A DNA stretch of 64,000 bases from Telmatactis stephensoni (GCA_029948255.1 JALIZF010001799.1:671001-735000); one strand, 5' to 3'; shown: positions 33,669-45,243, counted from the first letter of the stretch. Numbers and translations: made by a program. The notes: generated by a model from the sequence alone, not told the origin.

Positions 33669-33819
33669 ATATAATATAAACACCCCACCTAACTCAATAT
33701 CTTTGAAATAGAATGTTTAATCGTTCTAACTACCGTATTGAAGCTGCTCGTAGCCCTCAGTATTGATGTCTGTGCGATGTTCGTGGCGGCTAAGGCTATT
33801 TTTAGTAAACACGTACCTG

Positions 33820-34582
33820 TCATCCACGACGACGACAATAGCGCTTAACCAGCTGCAGGAAAGCATTCAAAGGACCATTCGATAGCCACTTTGGAAGTCT
33901 GCAACTACAGACAGTACGAAAATGAGGAGAATAGGGCTTGGCCACGTGCATTCCCCAATATCGACGCAGACGTTCTTGAGCCAGATGGCAGTTGTTTTTA
34001 ATTAACTAGGTCATAATGGGAACCCATCAAACTCTGCATTCGTCTTTGGGCTTGCTGTGGTGTGACCCTTCTCCTCGACCGTGGCCAGGCAGTGCCATAC
34101 ATCTGTCGAGTCCAAGTGTACGTTTTTCCACTGTCATCTTTCATTTTCAGTACCTGTTGAGGTAGAAGCAAAGATGTGAGCATACCGCGACCCCTCCTCT
34201 ATACTGTGTTTTATGAAATAAGCGCCCCTCCCCTCCCTCCCCTCCCTCCCTTCCCGTCCCCTCTCTTCCTTTCTTCCCCTCCCCTCTGTCTCGTGAGCAA
34301 ATCATTTTCCAACAAAGTGTTATCAGTATTCACGGACATAGAAAACTCGACCTTGCATCTTTGCCAAAACCAGCAGTTTCTAGTTTTTTGGGGCTTGGCG
34401 TCATAAAGATGGCTTCTTCCATCACCCATGTGTTCCAAGACACATTGTCGTCCGTCAGTCAGCTCTAACATCAAGCCAGAGTGCGCTATAGCGCAAAACC
34501 TTCCAAAGAACTTGAGAAACGAAAGGTTGCGGCGAATAACGTACGTAGACGCGCCGGATAAGTCTGGAAGAGCTGCACCGAG
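33820..34582 (-). pseudogene. array copy C: broken duplicate of copy A (exons 3 and 2 only)
   Basis: Exon 3 (33820-34153) and exon 2 (34352-34582) are close copies of the copy A exons, including the C-rich tract in intron 2 and the GTCGAG donor. Exon 3 has a 4-bp insertion next to the YDLV codons (TTAATTAACT where A has TTAACT), which brings a stop immediately and removes the NNC motif. Exon 2 has a second 4-bp insertion (ACGTACGT for ACGT) that shifts the frame before the HSGL motif; the His is also altered in the surviving downstream frame (MMLELTDG). No signal-peptide exon follows: the flank at 34770 jumps to sequence matching 27795, so the exon-1 region was lost in a deletion. A pseudogene unless exons are used by another transcript. 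Confidence 0.85.
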
Positions 34583-34670
34583 CTGAAAAATAACGACAAA
34601 AGTGAATTTTTAAGCTGCACCGAGCTGGAAAAAAAGACAGAAGTGAATTTCTAAGATACCAAAACCTTGT
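34583..34670. repeat. ~50-bp local duplication at the exon 2 acceptor of copy C
   Basis: AGCTGCACCGAGCTG(A/G)AAAA followed by ACAAAAGTGAATTT-like sequence occurs twice, so the splice acceptor region is doubled. Confidence 0.65.
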
Positions 34671-35635
34671 TGGCAACACTCAGATGGCAAAGAATATCCG
34701 GCCTAAAGCGTTAATTGCTCCAAACTAGTCACGTGATGAGTGATTGCGTGACCGGCACGCGCGGAATATCAGGCATGGACAAACGTTTTTAGAATGACTG
34801 TAGCAACTGGGCCATGGTGAGAGTGAGTAAAACACGCACCGCCGAGGGAGGCGGGAGAGTACTCCCCATCGTACATAAGGGTATGTACCGCCCAATAGGG
34901 TATGGTTCTTCAGCTTCCAGGTCTGGCGTAGGGTATTTTTGCCCTTTAGTCTGGTAAAGGGTAAGCTAGGGTACCTTTGGTCTGGGACAGGGTATGGTTT
35001 ACGCACTAGCGCCACATCATTTTAAGCATGCTTTGAACTTAACGAAATAGCTCAACAAATTGATAGGACAGGGAGCCCGGAAAAGTCGAGAACAGGGAGC
35101 CTGGAAAAGGGCAGGAAATGAGACAACTTAAATGAGACAACTTAAAAAGCATCGGAATATAACAAAAAATGAAAAATTTTAAAATTTTATATATTTCTAA
35201 ATGTCGACTGTAAGATCAAAAATATCTTATTTACTGGCCAAAAAGGGGGGTGATTAGTCACCCCCGTCATGATCACCATGCACCCCTAAATCCGCCGCTG
35301 GAATTGTTTCTAATGCTGTAGGATACACGTTGGCCATAGCTTTATTTGTGAAAAAGATTCAGAAAAAGTATAAGGTAATCAAAGAAGAGTGATCAGTGAA
35401 CATTTTATGCTTGTAAACTAGTGGCGGTCAAACCCAGGCCATTTTTATGCTGTTTTACCGATGATGGTTCCTTTTCCTTTGCCTAAAAAAGGTTCAATTT
35501 TAGCAACATTGTCAGACTATACAACTCATAGTTCTGCAGAATACGGCAAAAGGAAAAACAACAACAACAACAAAAAAGGAAAAAAGACAAGACAAGTTAT
35601 ATTCAGGGACTGGGCTTGTTTATTGACTTCCGGCG

Positions 35636-35782
35636 CCGAACCATGGCGGCCGCTAAATTATGTTATCGCTATTTTTTCTCGATTTTTGCTGTTGTTTATT
35701 TATTTATTTTCAGCGCCTAGAACTGACTTGTATAGGCGCTCTACAAGCATTTATATTATTATTATTATTATCATTATTATTA
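35636..35782 (+). mobile_element. retroelement 3'-end insertion
   Basis: Inserted relative to the parental sequence at about 28626. Ends TATAGGCGCTCTACAAGC then ATT repeats, like the LINE at 8.3 kb. It splits the 3' UTR exon of the duplicated unit just after its AATAAA (35618-35623 on the minus strand). Confidence 0.65.
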
Positions 35783-36395
35783 TCTCTAATCTAAAATATA
35801 ATATCGCCAGTCTATTTTTTGCTGTTGTCCTGGCTTAGAAATTTCAACCCCTAAAATAACCAATGGAAAGGAATAATTCTATTCTTATAGGTTGAATGGT
35901 TAAACGTCAAGTTTTGTTTGAACATTTTCCGTCAGTAAAGATTTGAAACATTATTCCCTAGTAAGAATTTCTTCCTCAACACCTTAAAAGATATCAGGGA
36001 AACATCGAGATCCCGTATTCCATATTCAACACCATAAGAGATACCAAACCGCTCATTTTAACCTCTTAGAGATACGATGAGAGCATCCCAGATGTTTTTC
36101 TATGCAAACGTTGCCCTCCCCTCAGTTGCAGTTAAGTTTTCTTTGTTTTGTAAATAGGAGAAACGTTGATGGCTCCCGAGGCCTTTACGAAGACCAGAAT
36201 AACAAGAAACGTTGCGCAGTATTTAATTCAAAACTACATTGGGTTATTTAGTTACACATTACCATGATTCCCGGCCCATCCCATCCTTTGGAAATAGCTG
36301 GTAGTCTTCACTGAGGAGTCCATTACTGTCTTTAGGAGTAAGAAAGGCAACGTTGTTCAGTAATCAAGAGAATCTTTCACGTTAAATCATTTTAC

Positions 36396-36721
36396 CTTGC
36401 ATTTTTCTCCCCACCAGCAGTTTATAGTTTTGGCTGGTCTGGCGTCATAAAGATGGGCGCAACCATCGCCCATGTATTCCAAGACACATTGTCGTCCGTC
36501 AGTCATCTCTAAGATCAACCCAGAGTGCGCAACAGCGCAATATCTAATGCCCTTGAGAAGCGAAAGGTTGCGGCGAATAACGTAGACTCGGCGGATTGGC
36601 CGGGAAGAGCTGCACCGAAATAGCGCTGCACAGTCTTTTTGCGTAACACGTTACCTTCAGTTTGGTTTGGTACAACCATTACAGCTACAAATCCAAGTGT
36701 CAGTAAAGGTAAAATTTTCAT
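36396..36721 (-). pseudogene. array copy D: signal and His exons intact, Cys exon missing
   Basis: The signal-peptide exon (36655-36721, MKILPLLTLGFVAVMVVPNQ) and the His exon (about 36396-36618, AHSGLILE and LEYMGDG preserved) are both open, but no exon 3 lies downstream: the duplicated 3' end of another unit (through about 35812) is joined directly to intron 2 sequence, removing the NNC exon. Intron 1, about 260 bp in B and G, has shrunk so that the exons are only 36 bp apart. A 29-bp GT...AG interval between them would splice in frame (TEALFRCSSSRP) but is shorter than normal spliceosomal introns. The promoter and 5' UTR exon are retained at 37241-37310. It could still be transcribed and make a truncated secreted product, but not a complete enzyme. 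Confidence 0.8.
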
Positions 36722-37012
36722 CTTGGCTGATGTTTGTTTGGTTTGCCGACTTCAGCTTTCTAAATATAATAATGTAAAAAAAGTCATCAATACTAAAACA
36801 ATGGATATTTGGTGGAGTTCAAGCCATTCATTATGAAAAATTTCCTTCCTTTTTCAATCTCTCAAACTTTTTCCCAAAAAAATCGAATACCACTCGAAAT
36901 TGTCTTTCTAGCTGCTCAAAGATTTAATTATAATACGAATATATTATCTAATGAATTTATCCAGTGGATAAGAGTTTATCAATTCAGATTGGACTGTCCG
37001 CTAGTTATGCAA

Positions 37013-37224
37013 TAGACCATTTCACGGTCGGTTCTCGTCCGGTTCAACCTCAGCCTCGATAGCGTGAAATATATTCTTTACAAATTGACTACAGCCCATG
37101 GTAAAGTAAGGAATAAACACATCAACGCTGAAACAATCCAATTCAAAATTCCACGGGCTGTAGTCAAATTCTAAAGAATATACTACACGCTGTCGAGGCT
37201 GAGATTGAACGACGAGAACCGTCA
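37013..37224. mobile_element. MITE, TAGACCATTTCACGG family, copy 1
   Basis: Arms TAGACCATTTCACGG and TTCAACCTCAGCCTCGA, inverse at the right. Lies in the 5' UTR intron of copy D; copy 2 is at the equivalent place in unit G. Confidence 0.7.
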
Positions 37225-37240
37225 CTAATCTTTTACTTAC

Positions 37241-37405
37241 ATTTTCCACGACCAAATTCTTGTTGATCTGCTAGTGATGACCAATGTTTCAATCTTTATT
37301 TATATAATTTCATGAGTGCTGTCTTTGCAGGACATCAATCATTCAAGTTTCTCCTTTGCAAGAGTATCGCATTAATCGCGTTGAAACAGGAACAAAATCA
37401 CGTCA
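37241..37405 (-). promoter_or_regulatory. copy D promoter and 5' UTR exon
   Basis: GTGGAAAAT|GTAAGT donor at 37240, TATATAAATAAAG TATA box (about 37295-37307) and TGACGTGATTTTG (about 37393-37405). Intact although the coding region lacks exon 3. Confidence 0.65.
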
Positions 37406-37409
37406 CGAT

Positions 37410-39320
37410 TATGAGTCAAGTATTCAAAGTATATGTAACATACAAGGTGTGTTGAAAGATGGAATATATTACATACATCAATTGTCGACAAATAAGAATC
37501 ATTCAAATCATACTGAAAGAAAAAACTAAAGAAGAAAGTAAAAAAAGCAATCAGCTTGCTAACGGTATACTGTATTAGATAGCAACGGCTGTTAATATCG
37601 TAACTAACTTTTCGTTAGTGAGCTAGTCATTTGCAAAGTAGTAGCTGCTGTTAGCACTTAAAACCACTCAATGAAGTTAAATAAACTAATTGACACGTTG
37701 AAAGTTGAACGTAAAAGGTAATATAACTAAAAAGTCTCGCGAAGAAGACTACTCGAGGCTCTCGAGCTTGAACTTTGTATTCATAAATACGTTTGAGTAT
37801 AGTTAAAGTTAACGTTCACATAGTATGATGTTACCCTGGGAACCAGAGGTTTATTTCTATCTTGCTATTGACGCTTGTAATTTTGATAGCTAGTTCTGAA
37901 TGTAAGAAAGAAGAAAAATGAATGTGAAATGAAACGATGTCTTCCTGGTGTCTTTCCTTGAACTGCCTCCACGGGAGATGTTTTAGTTTTTGCCCTCGTT
38001 TTTCAGCTGATTATCAAACAATCGGAAATCGTGCATGCAAGACGGAAGAGACACGACAGGGAACTTGTCGGAGTAGGGACATTCTTATTGTGTGACTGCA
38101 GCAGGTTTTCGTCGAAAATTCTGCCTCTGGGGACAAAATAAGTAATCCTCGAGCTCGATGAGTCCATTTGAATTGGCCATTTTTATTTGTGAGTACAGTA
38201 AGGACAATTTGAACCAAATATTAAATCCTTTTGCATTGTCTCCACTGTTTATAGGGTCTTTCCTCTAAGACTACGGACACTCAGACAAAAAGGATTATCA
38301 GGAAAGCGTGTATATTAAAAGGGACGTGTACCCTGTGGCCACACGCTTCCCATCAGTCAAAGTTTGTGGTTGTACCCTGGGTTCCAGGGGTTTATCGTCA
38401 CGTTTCGACGTTTATTTACTTGATAGGAGAGTCACACGATTTTCGCTTCTCGCGCCTTCGGCGGAAGAGGAAAACTCTGTAAAGAAAGCGAATAATAAAC
38501 CCCTGGAGCCCAGGGTAGTTCGGTTGTTGAAGGTTTGGGAACCCTGTGTTGTGTTTCCTCAACAACAAATGAGAACCCGATATAAACGATGAGAATGAGA
38601 AGCCTGCCCCAACCATGACTGCTTTACCCATGGTGCGAACCAGTGCTTTGAGTTTCTTTAATTATGAATATTTGGTGGCCGGAGAGAAATTAACGATTCC
38701 ATGGCACGGCTGCCGACTCGCCAAATCTATTTCATCCGCCATCACATCGATATTAGTAAAATTGCAGAGTTTCATAAAGATTGCCCTTAAACTGATGAAG
38801 TTATGAATTTTTTAAGCTAAATATTCTTGTAGAATTTTTGTAAAGAAATGTATGTATTTAGCATGATAACGAGGCTCGCCATGCATGCGATGCCCGTCCC
38901 CATACATTTATTTGTAAAAATGCTAAGTTTTAAATATTCATATTTTGTCAGTTTAAGAGCAATCTCCCCGAAACTTTGCAAATTTACAACTATAAAGATT
39001 GTCCTTATAAAGATTAGTAAAATGTGTTTTACATTGTACGTGCATCAAAACAGTAAAACGGAGCATCGACGGAGAAAGGGGTTGAAGAGGGAATTAATTT
39101 ATTTTTGAAATGATTTTAGAATTATTTTCTTTTCTCTAACGTACCACATCTCAGACTACAATCTACAACTCACAGTTTTGCGGGCTACGGCAACAAGGAA
39201 AAAAGAAAAGAAAAGAAAAAATAAGGAAAGAGAAAAACGAACCAAAAGAAAACAGTGCAACAACAACAACAACAAAACATAAAAAAAGAAGAAAAAGGCA
39301 AGTTATATTCAGGAACTGAG
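37410..39320. other. intergenic part of unit D
   Basis: Sequence shared with units E, F and G, including the GGGTAAAGCAGTCATGG block near 38.6 kb, a MITE at 38373-38517, and AAAAG/CAACAA low complexity near 39.2 kb. No gene supported. Confidence 0.5.
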
Positions 39321-39324
39321 CTTG

Positions 39325-39626
39325 TTTATTGACAAATCTCTTATCTAAATCACCAGTCTTACATTAAGAGGGTGTTTACATGACACTAGGATCATCCTAG
39401 CACTACGATCATCCCAGCAGGCGAATCATTCTACCTGCTATACATTTACTGCATTATGTTTACATAGAAATCATAGGATCATCCTACTAAACAGAATGCA
39501 GAAAATATATAGCAGGCAGGATGATTCGCCTGCTAGCCGGATGATCCTAGTGTAAACACTCCCTTAGTCTCGTAAAGTCCTTTAATAGTTCAATCTCCTC
39601 ATCAACTTTCTCCGCGTTGGTTAATT
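39325..39626 (-). other. copy E 3' UTR exon split by hairpin MITE, with AATAAA
   Basis: Acceptor TTTTACAG at 39627. The exon reads ...GAGGAGATTGAAC... to about 39566, then the hairpin MITE 39367-39565, then AATAAA at 39325-39330. Confidence 0.6.
39367..39565. mobile_element. hairpin MITE in the 3' UTR of copy E
   Basis: Palindromic arms GGGTGTTTACATGACAC and CTAGGATCATCCTAG with ATGATTCGCCTGC inverses. Same position as 46121 onward in F and 51484-51666 in G. Confidence 0.8.
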
Positions 39627-39964
39627 CTGTAAAAGGAGTAAAACTTTGGTTAACAATCGTGAGAAAAGGATAAAGAGCTGTACATTTGGCACAAAAGCTG
39701 GAAACAGATGGGTTTGTGTGGCGCCACGGCGCCTCATATCCTCATGCACACAAATTTCAGCCCAACTCGGAAAAAATCATCTGGGAAAATAGCCCTCCTC
39801 AGTTTCGCTATTTCACGGGTGACCAATTGGAGTGAACCAAGTGAAGGACGGTTGTTTCTCAAACTTTTGAGAACCAATAATTGGCTCAGACTCAAGCCGA
39901 CGAAATATCAGAAAAATATTACAAAACGTCAAAAGTCAGGACGGGCGTACATATACAATACCTG

Positions 39965-41905
39965 TCAACCACGTTGAGTCTGGCAATAGAGTCTGACCAG
40001 CTGTAGCAAAGCATTCAAAGGAGCATAGGGTAGCCAACTTGGGAGCTTGCAGCCACAAACAGCATTAAAATTTGGCGAATAGGGCTTGGCCACGTGCATT
40101 CCCCAATATCTACGTAGACGCTCTTGACCCAGATGGCAGTTGTTTGTAAACAGGTCGTAATGGGAACCCATCAAACTCTGCATTTGGCTTTGGGTTTGCT
40201 GTGGTGTGACTGTCCCCTTCGAGGATGGAAAGGCAGTGCCATACTTCTGTCGAGTCCAGGTGTACTCGTCCCCACTGTCGTCTTTCATTGTCAGTACCTA
40301 AGTGAAATAAAAGGTGAAAAAGAGAAGTGCATACAAAAAGCAAAATTTATTAAAAAACATTAGGAATGTGAAAACGTTAAGTGCAAGAATTTACAGGGTT
40401 GATTCCCGTAAAAACATCACGATTTCTCGTCGGCAAATGTTCAAATATACCCCCTAAAAGAAACTGGAACGCTTTTTGCTGTTGTCCTGGCTTAGAAATT
40501 TCAACTCCTAAAAGATACCAATGGTACGGTAAGAGATAACTTTATTTCAAGGTTAATGGTAAACTCAGGTTTAATTTTGTTTGAACATTTTCAGTAAAGA
40601 TTTTGACACATTATTCCCTACTGAGTAAGAATTTCCTCCCCAACACTTTGAAAGTTATCAGGGAAACATCGAGATCCCGTATTCCATATTCAACACCATA
40701 AGAGATACCAAACCGCGCATTTTAACCCCTTAGAGATACGATGAGAGCATTGCACATGTTTTTCTATGTAAAAGTTGCCCCTCCACCCAGTTGCGGTTAA
40801 GGTTTCTGTACTTGCAAATAGGAAAAAGGGCTGCGCTATGTTGATGGCCTTCGAGGCCTCTACGAAGGCTAGAATAAAAAGAAAAGTTGCGCTTTTGAGT
40901 CAAAACTATATTGAGCTATTTAGCTGCTCATCGCCATGATTCCCATCCCATCCCATCATTTGGAAATAGTGGTCTTCAGGAGTCCATCTTCAGCAGGAAC
41001 TGAAAGGCAACGTTGTTCAGTAATCAAGAGAATTTTTACGTTAGACCACTTTACCTTGCATCTTCTCCAAAATGAGCAGTCTGTAGTTTTGGTTGGTGTA
41101 GCGTCATAAAGATGACTTTTTCCATCACCCATGTATTCCAAGACACATTGTCGTCCGTCGGTCATCTCTAAGATCAAACCAGAGTGCGCAACAGCGCAAT
41201 ATCTAATGCCCTTGAGAAGCGAAAGGTTGCGGCGAATAACGTAGATTCGGCTGATTGACTGGGAAGAGCTGCACGAAGCTATTAACAATAAACCAATAAA
41301 ATTATTATCGATCGATATAAGAAATGTATCTAGATCTTGCTCTTAGAGTGCACGCACTTAATCCGTGAAACATAAATAGTACAAAATAGTGCTAAATTAT
41401 GGTAATTCCTTTGTTTCCTATTGTCTAATCAACACTATTTACTACTAATTAGTAGTGTTTGTTTTACGGATTAAGTGCATGCACTCTAAGGCCTAGTTCA
41501 AACGTCTAATCTCACATGTGTCGAATGCAATGCAAATGAGATGATAATGAATAGAAAGAAAAGATTTGACTAATTTGCATTGAATTCGACACATGTGAGA
41601 TTCGACGTTTGAACTAGGCCTAATCTACACTAAAGGTGAAAATTGCTAGATATTTGATATGGTTGAAATACACTACACTAAATAATGCACACCAAGCAAA
41701 CCTTTCTTCCTATATGAATTCCACTACCGCAAGCCTGCATGCAACGAATAGTGATTCGTACTAACCACTGGGCAGTGTATATAATTTTTTCTTTATTATG
41801 TTTCTAAATTAATTACATTGATTTAGAATTCGTAATACCTTCAGTTTGGTTTGGTACAACCATTACAGCTACCAACCCAAGTATCAGTAAAGGTAGAATT
41901 GTCAT
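39965..41905 (-). CDS. array copy E: secreted permuted-papain-fold-like protein, 207 aa
   Basis: Exons 41839-41905 (signal peptide, starting MTILPLLILGLVAVMVV), 41055-41278 (AHSGLILE, LEYMGDG) and 39965-40297 (HYDLFTNNCHLGQERL). One codon longer than B, in the loop before TPQQ. All nine family cysteines and the His/Cys pair are kept; the N-terminus after the signal is EASCSSSQ where B has EARCSSSR. Intron 1 carries two back-to-back MITEs (41343-41620). The 3' UTR exon ends at 39626 and is interrupted by a hairpin MITE before the AATAAA at 39325-39330. The upstream promoter region is partly duplicated at 43.25 kb. Function inferred only from motifs shared with PPPDE/LRAT-type folds. Confidence 0.8.
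41343..41489. mobile_element. MITE in intron 1 of copy E
   Basis: Arms TTAGAGTGCACGCACTTAAT and TTAAGTGCATGCACTCTAA. Related to 48844-48970 in copy F. Confidence 0.75.
41490..41620. mobile_element. second MITE, back to back with the first
   Basis: Arms GGCCTAGTTCAAACGTC and GACGTTTGAACTAGGCC with inner TCTCACATGTGTCGAAT. Confidence 0.8.
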
Positions 41906-42338
41906 CTTGGCTGATGTTTGTTTGGTTTGCCGACTTCAGCTTTCTAAACATAATAATGTAAAAAAAGTCATCAATAAACAATGGATATTTGGTGGAGTTC
42001 AAGCCATTCATTATGAAAAATCTCATTCCTTTTTTCAATCTTTCAAACTTTTTCCCCACAAAATCGAACACATTGAATTGTCTTAGTTCTAGTTACATCG
42101 CAAGGATTTGATACAACCACAATCTAGTGGCCATGGATAAAATGAATGTATTATCTAATGACTTTATCCAGTGAATAAGAGTTAATCAATTCGGATTGGG
42201 CTGTCCACTAGTTATGCAATTGGGACCCATGACTGATCATCGCGTAGAATGCCTATTCTTCTTGCGGACATTTACTTCGTTTCAAAGTAAAGGAGAGGTA
42301 GTAAAGCTACTTTATAAACAATAAAGAGTAGTACTTAC

Positions 42339-42525
42339 ATTTTCCACGACCAAATTCTCGTTGATCTGCTAGTGATGACCAACGCTTAAACCCTTATTTA
42401 TATAATTTTATGAGTGCTGTCTTTGCAGGACATCAATCATGCCATGGCCAGTTCCTCCTTTGCAAGAGTATCACATTATTCGCTTCAGTGAAACAGGAAC
42501 AAAATCACGTACGAAGGAGTACGTT
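42339..42525 (-). promoter_or_regulatory. copy E promoter and 5' UTR exon
   Basis: Donor GTGGAAAAT|GTAAGT at 42338; TATATAAATAAGGG at 42391-42404; the upstream TGACGTGA element of the other copies is altered here to GTACGTGATTTTG. Confidence 0.7.
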
Positions 42526-43051
42526 ACATACATCAATTGTCGACAAATAAGAATCATACTGAAAGAAAAAAGTAAAGAAGGAAGTAAAAAAGCAAGATCA
42601 GCTTGCTAGCGATATCAATATCGCTAATATCGTACCTAATGAGCTTTTTGTTAGTGAGTCAATTGCAAAGTAGTAGCTGCTGTTAGCACTTGAAACCACT
42701 CAATGAAGTTAACTAAACTAATTGACACGTTGAAAGTTGAACGTAAACGTAATATAGCTATATAAAAAGAATCGCATAAAACACTACTCGAGGCTCTCGA
42801 GCTTGAACTTTTTTTATTCATAAATACGTTTGAGTATAGTTATAGTACAGAGCAAAATATAGAGGTCATCCTGATACAACAGAAGCCGTCAATATAATGT
42901 TATGTATGATGTGGAATGAAGAGGTTATCTTCCTGGTGTCTTTCCGTTAACTGCTCCCACGGGAGATGTTTTAGTTTCAGCCTTTTTCAGCCTGATTATC
43001 AAACAATCGGAAATCGTGCATTCAAGACGGAAGAGACACAATAGGGAACTT

Positions 43052-43074
43052 GTTTTTTTTTTTTTTTTTTTTTT
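43052..43074. repeat. poly(T) tract
   Basis: A pure T run of about 23 in the duplicated intergenic region. A comparable run is at about 56127-56148. Confidence 0.9.
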
Positions 43075-43249
43075 TGATTGTATTCATTTTCAACGTTTTC
43101 GTTGAAATTCTGCTTTTGGGAGTCTTCTGGGGACAAAATCGGTCCCCTGGCTCGATGCGTCCCATGAATTTAAATTGGCCATTTGAATTTGTGGGACATG
43201 AAGTGGGTACAGTAAGAACAATTTGATCCAAATAATACCTTTCGCTTAT

Positions 43250-43490
43250 TTATATAATTTCGTGAGAGCTGTCTTTGCAGGATATCAATCATGCCATGGC
43301 CAGTTCCACCTTTTCAAGAGTATCGCATTATTCGCGTCAGTGAAACAGGAACAAAATCACGTACGAAGGTGTACGTTACATACATCAATTGTCGACAAAT
43401 AAGAATCATACTGAAAGAAAAAACTAAAGAAGAAAGTCAAAAAGAAAATCAGCTTGCTAACGGTAGCTGCCAATATCGTAACTAATAAAT
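43250..43490 (-). repeat. orphan second copy of the unit E upstream promoter region
   Basis: Repeats about 42395-42640 (TTATTTATATAATTTCGTGA, TCTTTGCAGGA, ATCAATTGTCGACAAATAAG) but stops before the 5' UTR exon, so it is a promoter without a gene. Downstream 44332 onward repeats 42835 onward, showing a local tandem duplication. Confidence 0.7.
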
Positions 43491-43500
43491 TTGCTGCTGA

Positions 43501-44332
43501 CAGGGACTGCGGAGCGTAAAATCGATTGCATGAGGAGGCTAACGACCGCCGAAGGCGGGAGCAACTTTGGGGGTCTGGGGGGTCTTCATGTCCCCCGCCC
43601 CAGAAAATTTGAAAAATACGGTCCTTGGAAGTGCAGTTTTCAGCGTTTTGAGGGGCATTTGCAACATATCCATTCCTTTAAAGTTATGAAGATTTTTCAC
43701 ATAATTCTGACAATAAGAAAAGGCTTTATTTTTCGTTTCTGATTATGATAGCCAACGTCATAATTTTTTTACAGAATGAGATGTCTCCTCCATAAAATAA
43801 CAGACATAATAGATCAAATATACAAATATGAAAATATGTCATTTGTAATACATGATACATACATAAGGTGAAATATAGTTTTAATCATAGTTAATAACTA
43901 TGTTTTAATATTTTTTTATAGTTTTCAATCGTTCCGTATCTATATAGATTAGATTATAATTTAGTAACAAATAATTACTCTTTTACAAAAGTGCCAAAAT
44001 TTCGTTTAGGATTATCGTTTCTTCCAACAAACTTTCTTCAACCAATGAAATGCGATCTGTGCGTTCTTTATGACAATGTAGAAATTGGATGTCGTTATTT
44101 AAATCTTTGTTGCGACATGCTTGTCCTGAGCCACGTCTTAACTCTTCTTGCCATAGAAAACATTCTCTCGCCAGTGGCACTAGTAGCAGGGTTAACTGTA
44201 TCAGTGTGCACACATGTATCTTTCTTTGAGACATATCATCAGAAATCTTGTTCAGTTTTTACACTGTCCCGGTGTACTCTTCACTGAATTGTCGTTACGT
44301 GACGTCTTAGCTTTGATGGCCTCGTTTTCGTG
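43501..44332. mobile_element. hAT transposon remnant between units E and F
   Basis: Begins CAGGGACTGCGGAGCG (hAT-like terminus), then G/C-rich CTTTGGGGGTCTGGGGGG, an AT-rich middle, and the frameshifted transposase tail. The right terminus is not recognised; array sequence resumes near 44332. Confidence 0.6.
43983..44270 (-). pseudogene. hAT-type transposase C-terminal dimerisation domain, frameshifted relic
   Basis: One frame reads NPATSATGERMFSMARRVKT then W-L-R-T-S-M, the characteristic hAT dimerisation motif (cut-and-paste DNA transposase C-terminus). It meets a stop after QQRFK and the homology continues in a second frame as NNDIQFLHCHKERTDRISL to the stop at 43983. A one-base frameshift therefore separates the two halves, and no zinc-finger or catalytic region is visible upstream. 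It sits in an insertion (from a CAGGGACTGCGGAG terminus at 43501 to about 44332) between array units E and F, so it is probably the remnant of a hAT transposon. Not part of the array gene. Confidence 0.75.
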
Positions 44333-44816
44333 ATAGTTATAGTACAGAGCAAAATATAGGTCATCCTGATACAACAGAAGTAACGTTCATGTGTTATGTC
44401 TGTTATATAGTGTATGATATGGAATGAAACGATGTCTTCCTGGTGTCTTTCCGTTACTGCTCCCACGGGAGATGTTTTAATTTTTGCCCTCGTTTCAGCC
44501 TGATTATCAAACAATCAGGAATCGATCGGGCATGCAAGACGGAAGAGACACAACAGGGAACTTGTTGCAGGGACACTCTTATCGTTTATAACATAGCTAC
44601 AACCTTACGCGCGCTCTGATTGGCCAGAAAGCTATGAACTATTTACCCATGGGCTGCACTGCGCGCGCACTATCTTCGTCATCGTCTTTTTCAAATCGTT
44701 CATTTTCAAGATGGCGACACATATAACGCGCGCTCTGATTGGCTGAAAAATCTATGAACCATTTCCCCATGGGCTGCACGGCTCCGTTTTTAACGTTCTA
44801 GGCTCTGTTATAAATC

Positions 44817-45004
44817 AATTAGACAACAGAAAGCCGTTTGCCCATTGCGTTATAGACGCACTTGAGAAAATATATAGAACTCTTAACAAATTAGAGTCGC
44901 ACTCGGCTACGCCTCGTGCCACTCTTACGTTTGTTAATCGTTCTTTATATTTTCTCGCGTGCGTCTATAACGCCATGGGCGCGCGGCTTTCTGTTGTCTA
45001 ATTG
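44817..45004. mobile_element. MITE
   Basis: Termini AATTAGACAACAGAAAGCCG and CGGCTTTCTGTTGTCTAATT; inner GTTATAGACGCAC. The preceding 44580-44816 has two GCGCGCTCTGATTGGC phrases of another element. Confidence 0.8.
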
Positions 45005-45243
45005 ATAAGTGACTGCAGCACGTTTTCGTTGGAAATTCTGCCTCTGTGGACAAAATCAGTCCTCGGGTTCGACTAGTTCCATGAATATAAATTGGCCATT
45101 TGAATTTGTGGGATATGAAGTGGGTACAGTAAGGACAATTTGACCCAAATATTACCTTTCGCATTGTCTGAACTGTTCGTGGGGCCTTTCCTCTAAAGCA
45201 GACACTCAAATAAAAAGTATTATCATGAAAAGACTCCTCGTTG

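Larger units (their letters stand above)
33745..35812. repeat. rearranged duplicate of the copy A-B region
   Basis: Three matching pieces in order: about 33757-33810 with 20049-20102, 33811-34769 with about 22139-23085, and 34770-35635 with 27795-28640. Missing between them are ~2.0 kb and ~4.7 kb of the A-B block. Then a ~150-bp insertion, a last B-like piece, and the junction to copy D intron 2 near 35812. Confidence 0.8.

Noticed and set aside
36515..36721. Read-through frame joining the copy D signal peptide to a non-family sequence
   Set aside because: It reads intron 1 remnants and the wrong frame of exon 2.
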